DNA of 64,000 nucleotides from Liolophura sinensis (taxonomy: Eukaryota; Mollusca; Polyplacophora; Chitonida; Chitonidae), in the NCBI RefSeq assembly GCF_032854445.1, contig NC_088307.1, positions 22,458,017-22,522,016 of the forward strand, given 5' to 3'. Position 1 is the stretch's first letter, and each line of letters starts with the position of its first letter. The position numbers and the translations under genes were made by a program. Under the pieces are notes generated by a model that saw only the letters and a list, made by a program, of their open reading frames with translations, ran no database searches and had not been told where the DNA came from. Positions 46,101 through 55,027 of this stretch are shown one piece after another.

Positions 46101-47558
46101 AAAATCATACAATGTATAGATAGCTAGGAAAGTTATTTGAGGTACAAACAGAATATACTGTACCCATCATGAAAGTGTCTATCACAAAACCTCGGAGTTC
46201 CAGCAACCTCCCTTCATTGTTTGAATGGATTGAATAAAACTTCTCTCCATATCAGACTGACATGCTTCAGAGACAATGAATTGGTAACCTCAGGTGGCAG
46301 ATAAATGAAAAAAATAACTTTGGGATGTAAATAGAATGTAACGAGCACATTTTGAAACGTCTCCAACAAAATCTGTGAGTTGAAGAAGCTTTCCTGCTTA
46401 GGAGGAGATAATTACACGGAAGTTGACCCCATATCGAAAGAACATGTTAAAACACATAAGAAGTTGGCTGCGTCCAATAGCAGCAAAGATACAAAAATAA
46501 ATTGCTACACAAATTGAAGATAGCGTAAAGTGTCAACAAAAAAATGTGTGATTCTCAGAACTTTTTCATACTTACAGTATAGTACAAGAGGTGTCACACA
46601 AAACATAAATGCGATGTACGGACAAATGAACAGAAATGCACCTCATAACAAAATACATACAACATGCTGAAGATGTGTCCGAAATTGGCACTATCAATCA
46701 CCACTGACAGCACAAAATCTTCTGAGCTATACGTTGAAGATAACGTGTAAGCCTCCCTTTGTATACTGCAGAAGGAGTTGAATAAACAAAATATAAACTC
46801 TGTGTACGAACAGGCGTGCGAACAAAACGGAACTTTCGCTTGACAATTTCGAACTTTTCTGGAATGGGTACATAAAAAGGATTTCATGATGTGCATTAAA
46901 ACACTTGGTTTAGGAAAAGATAGAATTAAAGATCTTACCGAAATTTAGCAGTCCTCTCAGGTACGTATGCACAGGCCTACCAACCTCCGATCGACAATGT
47001 AAGTTTGTAACATTCAAGGAGAGGAATGGATAGTTATTGATTATTGTAACCCCTGTGTTACAATAAAATATGGTGTAGCGATCTGAACGTTGCACGTGAT
47101 AAAGCTCGCCAGTAACTTATTAGCCTACATCATTTTAAAAAACACAGTTTAAAAAATGTATTATTACATGATGTGCATCTCTAAAAAGAGTTTAATAAAT
47201 AGACTGTCAAATATTAACACCAGCGAGTCTTACAGAGTTATTAGTAAAGATATAGGTTGTTATCAAAATGAGATTTAAAGTACGTGATTTTAAAAGTTTT
47301 CTTCCTTGCATGTTTTACATCGTTTGGTAGGCATCCAAGTGATCCAGGTGATAGCGTAGAATGACCAAGTGGTTGTTGAAAGCAGCGCTGGTTTTGTACC
47401 AGTGTGTATTTATCAGCTATTCAGGACCATGTGATTGTGGACGAATTTAGAAAGATGGAAATTGTATCTTGTTGACAATACGTGCATGGAAAGTTTGGCA
47501 AGAATGTAATTTTCTACACTTGTGGACGAATTTACAAAATATTTAATATGGACATTTT
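46101..47558. other. No gene recognised
   Basis: About 1.45 kb left of the LTR element. A 100-residue minus-strand frame at 46594-46896 is rich in Cys and Phe but has no recognisable domain. Confidence 0.4.
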
Positions 47559-47562
47559 ATAT

Positions 47563-48179
47563 TGTTACGGTATTGAAAGCAGCAACAGAAAACAGACTCA
47601 GTGACTCAATATTACAATGTAAACAATGGCTTTATATATAAAATGAGACGTACAGTTTTACAGACAGTTCAACAACAACAACATAAAAAACATACACATC
47701 AGTATTACCGGTCTTTAAAAGTTTCCAGTTCACCTTTGCATCCCAAGGAACGTGTTCCAGGAGATCCAACGTAAAGACCATGGGATAAACACACAATTCA
47801 CACAAGTCACAAATTGTCCTAGTCAGGTACTTCGCTAGGATAGCGAACGCGAACACAGTACACAGGTTACACAGAACTGGAACAGTCAAGCCTTTGAATG
47901 ACGTCACACCCGCGTCGCACACTCTCCTGGCTCCCAGTGGATGCAGCAAAAATACCTCCACTCTGCACAGAAAACACGGCTTATATACGTCCCAGGTGGA
48001 TTCAACTATTTTTAAACACAGAATTAACAGCCAATGAACAGCCAGTTAAATAAACAGAGCATTGAACAAGGTGCTTTCCATCAGGTCCGCGCCCTACATA
48101 TATAACAGGGGCCTGTTATGCTTTCACAAAGGTCCGCAGACTAACAGTACATGAAGACGTTAAATAGTCGTACATAACA
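47563..48179 (-). repeat. 3' LTR (left), 617 bp
   Basis: Starts tgttacggtattgaaagcag and ends tacataaca on the plus strand. Compared with the right LTR it lacks about 396 bp at the junction near 47914 and has six extra bases near 47880. Other differences number only a handful. Confidence 0.93.
47980..47987 (-). promoter_or_regulatory. TATA-like box in the left LTR
   Basis: Minus strand reads tatataag followed about 20 bp later by ctgtgcagag. The same arrangement occurs in the right LTR at 53057-53064, where it would be the promoter of the element. Confidence 0.5.
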
Positions 48180-48190
48180 CCCCCACCCTT
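48180..48190 (-). other. Polypurine tract of the LTR element
   Basis: Minus strand aagggtggggg directly abuts the 3' LTR, the position where plus-strand synthesis starts in LTR retrotransposons. Confidence 0.75.
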
Positions 48191-48293
48191 CAGGGAAAGA
48201 AAGTTTTGCATAAAACTTTCTTTAACATATTCATAATTATGAATAATAATAACGTTTACCACAGTCTTTAAAAACAAAGCTGCAGAAAACCAA

Positions 48294-51200
48294 CTAGACA
48301 CGTGACAAACAATCAGCAATCACATTATCTTTCCCTTTTATGTGTCTAATCTCTAGATTAAATTCTTGCAAAAGCAAACTCCACCGTAACAATCTTCAGT
48401 TTTTACCTTTTAGTTTGTGCAAGAAGGTTAAGGGATTGTGATCTGTAAACACAACAATGGGGTAACTTGACGAAGTCACGTATACTTCAAAATGCTGTAA
48501 TGCTAGAATCAAGGACAGACACTCCTTTTCTATTGTCGAATAATTTCTCTGGCACTTGTCAAATTTGCGAGAGAAAAAACATACAGGGTGATCAACGTGA
48601 TCTGTTTCATTTTCTTGTAACAAAACTGCCCCAGCAGATATATCACTAGCATCAACAGCTAGCTTAAATGGTAAATTAAAATCAGGTGCTACAAGTATGG
48701 GGCCGCTGCTTAGCATGGCCTTTAATCTATCAAAAGATCTCTGACACTCAATGGACCACAAGAATTTAGCACCTTTCTTTAACAGCTGAATTAGTGGCTC
48801 ACTAACAAATGAAAAGTTCCTACAGAACTTACGATAATAACCTGCCATGCCCAAAAAACGCTTTAATTCTCTCTTACAACTTGGCACTGGAAAACAAGAG
48901 ATAGCAACTCCACTAGGATGTACAACATTGAGATCAGTGCTATCTCTGTCTACATATGGCTTTAACATGTTAATGTGACAAAGTTGTCTAGATTTGCGCC
49001 GATCAGGAGTGAAAATAATATAATTAAGATCACTTAGCCTCTTTTCTACTACATAAGGTCCAAAATAACGAGCTTCAAGTGGCTTACCACTAACTGGAAG
49101 TAAGGCCAATACCTTCTGACCAACTTCAAATCTGCGTCTTACTGTCTCTTTGTCATACTTAGTTTTCATACTCTTCTGAGAAGCTGTAAGATTCTCTCTG
49201 GCTAACTCACATACTCTGTTGAGCTTAGTACGAAAACTTGACACATACTGTAATAGGTTAACATTGTCACTATCACCAGACACAAACTTTTCCTTGAACA
49301 ACTGTAGTGGACCACGCACAGTATGGCCAAACACAAGCTCAAATGGACTAAATCCAAGTGACTCTTGTACAGACTCTCTTACAGCAAACATTAACAAAGG
49401 TACACCCTCGTCCCAATCTTTCCCTGTCTCAAAGCAGTAAGTTCTTATACTTTTCAGTGTCTGATGGAATCTCTCTAGTGCTCCTTGCCTTTGTGGGTGA
49501 TAAGCTGAGGATTTATCCTGGCTAATACCTAGCTCATGCATAACTTGTTGGAACACACCAGACATGAAATTTGAACCCTGGTCTAACTGTATTGACTTAG
49601 GCAGACCAAACATGGTGAAGAACTTAACTAAACCCTTAATTACAGTCTTGGCAGTAATATTCCTTAGTGGAATTGCCTCTGGGAAACGAGTTGAACAACA
49701 CATTATGGTTAACATATACTGATTTCCAGACTTTGTCTTAGGTAGCGGACCAACACAATCTATTAAGATTCTACTGAATGGCTCACCAATTGCAGGAACA
49801 GGCCTCAAGGCTGCCTTGGGGATTGTCTGGTTAGGTTTCCCCACTAACTGACATGCATGACAAGACCTGCAAAATTCAGTAACATCTTTCCTTATTCCTG
49901 GCCAATAAAAATGACTGAGAATCTTATGATAGGTCTTATTAACACCTAAATGACCTGCTAACGGCGTTTCATGCGCTATGGTCAGTATGTCTTTACGATA
50001 AGACTTGGGCACAACTACCTGATGCTTAACTGCCCATTCATCCTCCAACGAAACATCGGGAGGCCTTCACTGCCGCATCAATATGCCAGACTTGACATAG
50101 TAGTGGCATGGGTCAGGTAAAGATTCACCATCTTTAGCTGCATCATTAAACAAGCAAGAAATACTTGGATCATTGTGTTGTTCAGCAATCAACTCAGTCC
50201 TACAAAATGGCTGATCACCACTAACAAAATTAGTATCTACTTCCTGCTGGCTGTCTAATTTGGAAGAATCACCATCCAACATGTTGTTGAGAAAAGTCTC
50301 GCTCAAATCAACAGTACTACCCTGGTCCGTACTGACTTTTCTAGACATAGCTCTTGTAACAACACAGGACGGATATAAACCCGCTATCTCGCTTTCAGCT
50401 GGCTCTGTGACTGAATTCAGAGAAGGCTTATCAACCATTAAGGGATCAACAGTAACTTTATCATGCGCTAAGTCATTTCCCAACAACAAATGAATACCCT
50501 CAAAAGGTAATGAAGGCTTAATGCCTACCCTGACAGGTCCAGATATCAAATCTGATGACAAATAAATATCATGAAGGGGAACACTGACAAAGTCACTAGA
50601 CTCTACTCCTCTAATAAGGGCACGAACCCCAGAGTATGACTCTTCAGAAAAGGGCAGAGTATTCATCAACAACAGAGACTGAGATGCCCCAGTATCCCTT
50701 AATATCTTTATAGGGGTAGCACAAGACATGTCGCTTCTAAGCGACACTGAACCAGAATTGATAAACGGAGCGAAGCTATCCATAGAGCATTTGGGAATCT
50801 TATCCAATCCCATATCAGCTAACTCAGACCTGCTTTTAACTGCTGATGTAACTTCCGGCAATGTTTTGTGCATTGTAACACAAAGACCTGTGGGTTTAGA
50901 CTCATTCTGAGCTTCCCGTCTCCCTTTCAACTTGTAACATTCACTCATCACGTGACCTACCCGCTTGCAAAAATTACAAGTGACCCTGTTTCGAGGACTA
51001 CCATTCCAATCTGAACTACGTGAACCATGAGGTGTAGAACCATTGGAGCCTGGTGTAGAACTCTTCTGTGTAGAGCTACCTCTACCTGTTGCATGTGACT
51101 GGGTATTTCTACGTGTAAATGAATTAAATGGCTTACCCGTGTATGTAACCTTATGGGTCAAGGAATAATCAGCAGCTAAACTGGCTGCCTCTTCAAGTGT

Positions 51201-52121
51201 ACTCGCCTTCTGCACATGAACGAACACCTTTACATCATTATGAATACAACGCTTGAACTCTTCTACCAGCACAAGCTGACGCAAACTTTCAAAATCCTTG
51301 CCTATTTTCTTGGTTGTACACCAGCAATCAAACAACTGCTCCTTAGCTCGACCAAACTCAACATATGTCTGATCTCTACCTTTTTCATAGTTACGAAATT
51401 TCTGGCGGTAAGCTTCAGGCACCAATTCATAACCCTTCAAAATTACCTCTTTCACATAGTCATAATTGGAAGCATTCTCTACACTTAACTGAGTGTAAAT
51501 TTCCCTGGCCTTTCCAATTAGCACACTCTGTAATAACATAGTCCAGAACTCTTTAGGCCACTTCAAGCTATTTGCAATTTTCTCAAAATGCAGAAAATAC
51601 TTATCCACCTCTTTTTCCTGAAAGGATGGAACTAACCGAATGTAATTGGTCACATCAAATCCTGAACCCTGTCTACCGGAAGGACCCGGTTTCTCATCTC
51701 TCTCTACCTCTAACTTTTTCATTTGGAACTCCAATTCTCTTTCCCTCTCTCTCTCCTCTCGCTGCACTTCCCTCTCTCTTTCCTCTCTCTGCATTTTCAA
51801 CTTTTCTAACTGTATCTCATGTTCCCTCTCTTTCTCTTTTTCCTCTTTCTCCAATCTCAACTTTTCTAACTCAAACTGCTTAAACTTAAGCTCGGCATCA
51901 GACTGACCCTCGAACTCATAATCAGATAATGCAGAACTATCAAACTTCCCTATCTCCACTAAATGTTTCAACAAAGTATGCTGCATATCTCTTTTCCTCC
52001 ATGAAGACTTTATGGACAAACCTAAAAATGTCCCTAACTTAACCAAGTCTTCTTTCTTTAAACTCTCAAAAACATCCTGATCGGGCGCATTAACAAACTG
52101 TCTAGGATCAAAATCTCCCAT
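48294..52121 (-). pseudogene. gag-pol polyprotein lacking the RT core, two in-frame stops
   Basis: One frame of 1276 codons, ATG at 52121 to TAG at 48294. Gag: a SAP-like N-terminus (about residues 15-55), a long charged coiled coil (about 75-145), a SCAN-like capsid region (about 155-345), and a zinc knuckle C382-X2-C-X4-H-X4-C395. Protease: DTGA with Asp at about residue 476 and HLLLGNDLA further on. A TGA at 50067-50069 follows ILMRQ. Integrase comes next, numbered from Met 50048: zinc site H26, H33, C63, C66, then D97, D156, E192 (35 residues between the last two). After HINMLKPY the frame passes at about 48893 straight into FPVPSCKRELKRFLGMAGYY, the RT thumb; fingers and palm with the YXDD site are absent. 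RNase H follows (LAVDASDISAGAVLL, STIEKECL, VFTDHNPLTFL). A second TGA at 48396-48398 precedes the last RNase H segment ([16 protein letters not shown]). The LTR, primer and purine sites remain, so mobility would need proteins from a relative. Confidence 0.92.
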
Positions 52122-52226
52122 TGTAAATATTTAGCCACTGAATCATTCACCGTTAAAATTAAGCAATCGCTTCTCACATATGTTTAACTTCAAATATCCG
52201 GTGCAAAACAAAAGGGAAACAATCAG

Positions 52227-52244
52227 TTCCCGGACAAGCCCCCA
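52227..52244 (-). other. Primer-binding site resembling tRNA-Pro
   Basis: Minus strand TGGGGGCTTGTCCGGGAA begins 5 bases after the 5' LTR. I recall the retroviral tRNA-Pro primer site as TGGGGGCTCGTCCGGGAT; sixteen of eighteen positions agree. Confidence 0.75.
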
Positions 52245-53056
52245 ATTTCTGTTACGGTATTGAAAGCAGCAATAGAAAACAGACTCAGTGACTCAATATT
52301 ACAATGTAAACAATGGCTTTATATATAAAATGAGACGTACAGTTTTACAGACAGTTCAACAACAACAACATAAAAAACATACACATCAGTATTACCGGTC
52401 TTTAAAAGTTTCCAGTTCACCTTTGCATCCCAAGGAACGTGTTCCAGGAGATCCAACGTAAAGACCATGGGATAAACACACAATTCACACAAGTCACAAA
52501 TTGTCCTAGTCAGGTACTTCGCTAGGATAGCGAACGCGAACACAGTACACAGGTTACACAGAACAGTCAAGCCTTTGAATGACGTCACACCCGCAGAGCA
52601 CAACACAGGGTAAATACAGGCATGGAGGTATAATCCACTTTAGAACGGTCACAGCTCCCGCAGAAACTCACAAACGAGCCGTTCAGAGACGTAAAGTAAT
52701 GTCACCTTGTGGCAGAACGAACGTCCTTTGCAAAACTGAAAACTTCAGTTTAGAGTCCTTGACGACCTTGTCGGCCAGGTGAGGTCAGCGTGTTAAGCAA
52801 ATTACACAGTCAACACTGTATAATCATAATAAAGATCCGAACACCAATAAACGTGACTTCCGCAGAAATTCACATAAACCAGACATCAGTACTACTGTGG
52901 TATACAAACGGTGCCGGCATAAAAATCTGTCCTCCCAAATGAAACTGGCATCACCAGCTCATATCAAAATAATGGACTCGATCCGAGAGCGTCGCACACT
53001 CTCCTGGCTCCCAGTGGATGCAGCAAAAATACCTCCACTCTGCACAGAAAACACGG

Positions 53057-53064
53057 CTTATATA
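53057..53064 (-). promoter_or_regulatory. TATA-like box of the 5' LTR
   Basis: Same as the left LTR: tatataag on the minus strand, about 190 bp into the LTR when the LINE is left out. The LINE lies upstream of it and separates it from the outermost part of U3. Confidence 0.5.
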
Positions 53065-53196
53065 CGTCCCAGGTGGATTCAACTATTTTTAAACACAGAA
53101 TTAACAGCCAATGAACAGCCAGTTAAATAAACAGAGCATTGAACAAGGTGCTTTCCATCAGGTCCGCGCCCTACATATATAACAGGGCCTGTTATG

Positions 53197-53209
53197 CTTT
53201 CACAAAGGT
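53197..53209. repeat. LINE target-site duplication, left copy
   Basis: ctttcacaaaggt, identical to 59384-59396. The left LTR has this word only once (48120-48132). Confidence 0.95.
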
Positions 53210-53290
53210 TATATATAAAAGATATATTTCTACTTGCTCAGCTCGATAGAAGGTATAGATATGTCAGGACGCGGTAAAGGAGGCAAAGGT
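53210..53290 (+). pseudogene. Histone H4 5' end fused to the LINE head
   Basis: Starts immediately after the target duplication. It contains a TATA-like atatataaaag at 53211-53221 and, 40 bp further, ATG at 53261 followed by codons for MSGRGKGGKG (53261-53290). These are the first ten residues of histone H4; H2A shares the first nine but then has Ala. After codon 10 the H4 sequence stops and the frame runs into LINE leader, ending at a stop 12 codons later. So this is a start-codon fragment and not a gene. Whether the upstream part is H4 promoter or H4 leader cannot be decided from this copy. Confidence 0.85.
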
Positions 53291-53823
53291 CAACTTAACC
53301 CCCTTTCTTGTACAGGCGTTCATTGAGAGTGGTTTTCATAGTGTTGTATATTTGATATTTTTTGGATTTATTTGTGATAGGTTTCGGTCTTGTAAATTCT
53401 AAATTAATAATACACGTTTGTTGCTTAGTATTGGGCTTTTTGACAACAATTTTTTTTTTTTTTTTTTTTGGCTGATATGCAGTCACATCTGATATTAGAA
53501 ATATAGTTAATCCATAGAAAAAAAGTTCCATAATTGATTGTATATATAGTAATATATAGTGTATATAGTAATATATAGTGTATAATAGTAATATCGTTAG
53601 TATTATATAGTAGCATAGGGCTATAAGTTACTATACTTTAGGTATAGTGTACAATTGTGGGATAGGAAATCCTGTACTTACACTGTCTCTTCCACACCTA
53701 ACAGAGCGCCTTACGTCTTTTCTCCCTGGCTCGGAGCAGCTCCCGAGCACCTTCTGCTATTTTTAACTGTCGTCTTGTAATAACTCCCATGTGCATACAC
53801 CACTATAGTCATTAGTTACAGCC
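53291..53823 (+). other. LINE 5' untranslated leader
   Basis: AT-rich, with a T17 run near 53452-53468 and a short tandem repeat of atatatagtgtatatagtaa around 53545-53600. No reading frame is supported. Confidence 0.6.
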
Positions 53824-55025
53824 ATGGATGGCGCAGAAGGAGACGACATGGAAGTCGTGGAAACGCGATCCACTACAAAATGAACGCGCGATTTTTCAAC
53901 CGATAGAAGCTCCCAGGAAGGGAAGAAAGCAAAGCAGGTGGGTCAGAAGCAGGGAAATAACAATAACAATGTTGTAATTTCATCTATGGGGGGCTTACCC
54001 GTCACTGGGTGGAACCCAATTAAATTTGGTCAGAGTTTACAACAAGCAATTGGCAATGTAAAACAAGTAAAGAAAATTAACGGTAAAGACCTGATGATTG
54101 TTTGTAATAGTGCCACTCAAGTCAAAAAGGCACTCAGCATAACAACGCTGATGGGAAGAGATGTCTCCTGCAGGCTGCACTCCAATATCACCCTTTCACG
54201 TGGGGTGATTTATGGGTTAGGGGAAGACATCACTGAAGAAGAAGTACAACAAGCACTGAAAAAATACAAAGTAACGAAAGCACAGCGTCTGACTAAAGGG
54301 AAGGAAAAAACTAAAACCAAATGTATGTTGTTATATTTTAATTCGGATGCACTACCGGAAGAAGTTTCTCTCGGTTACGAAATATTTCCTGTCAAGCAAT
54401 ATGTTCCACCCGCCATACGTTGCTTCAAATGTCAGTCCTTTGGGCATATTTCAGGGGAATGTAGGGGGCGCCAGCGATGCCCAAGATGTGGCGGTCCCCA
54501 TACATTTGATGAATGCCACAACCTGGATCGCCCCAAATGTGTCAACTGCGGGTCCCTGAGCCATAGCTCGGCGTATATGGGTTGCCCATATAGAAAGCAG
54601 GTATGTAAAGCGCAGTTCATAAAGGTTACCAAGAAAATTTCTTTTGCTGATGCTTTAAAATCAGTACGTGAAGAAGATAACCCCCATAGAATTTACCCAG
54701 AGGGGTCAAATGAGCGAGCTCTAACAGAAGGGCCGGTAGTAGATACCCCCCCTGAACAGCCCCATTCTATTACGATTACACCCGTCAAGCCAATCCTTAG
54801 GTCCATGGCTACTCAAACCCCACGTGGTGAACCCACTCAATGGCCACAAGGCTTATCGCCATCTTTTCGGAAATACTAATAAAAGTCTTCGAAATCGAAG
54901 ACCCTAAGAGTTTGGTACAAGTAGTGTTTAGCATCGCTCAGAGTCGTCTTGGCTCTGAGGCTGTTGATTTTAAAAGACTGAACAATATTCTATTTACTGT
55001 GTCCTCGGATGATGAACATTCATAA
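53824..55025 (+). pseudogene. LINE ORF1, nucleic-acid-binding protein with three zinc knuckles
   Basis: ATG 53824 (MDGAEGDDMEVVETRSTTK) meets TGA at 53881-53883 after 19 codons. The same frame is then open to 54879, where an ATG-free start could only be non-canonical, so I take the TGA as a mutation. The body has an RRM-like region, then three CCHC-type knuckles; counting from 53938 they are C162-C165-H170-C175, C181-C184-H188-C193 and C201-C204-H209-C216. After about 54836 another frame (-1) carries MATRLIAIFSEILIKVFEIE and further coding-like sequence to TAA 55023-55025, which overlaps the ORF2 start, so the genuine C-terminus is probably there and one base is missing. ORF1 proteins of this type coat the LINE RNA and act as chaperones. 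Confidence 0.88.
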
Positions 55026-55027
55026 TG
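55023..55027 (+). promoter_or_regulatory. TAATG overlap of ORF1 stop and ORF2 start
   Basis: TAA closing the shifted ORF1 frame shares an A with the ATG of ORF2. Such overlaps are known to support termination-reinitiation in some non-LTR elements. Confidence 0.6.

Noticed and set aside
46594-46896. 100-residue minus-strand frame
   Set aside because: No recognisable domain or splice context; AT-rich intergenic sequence gives such frames by chance.
51572-51906. Ser/Leu-rich plus-strand frames
   Set aside because: They are the complement of the gag coiled-coil coding sequence.
53261-53290. The MSGRGKGGKG start as histone H2A instead of H4
   Set aside because: H2A shares the first nine residues, but its tenth is Ala; Gly at position 10 fits H4. 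The fragment is too short for absolute proof.
53295-53616. Minus-strand Lys-rich and Ile/Tyr-rich frames
   Set aside because: Low-complexity translation of the LINE leader with T runs.
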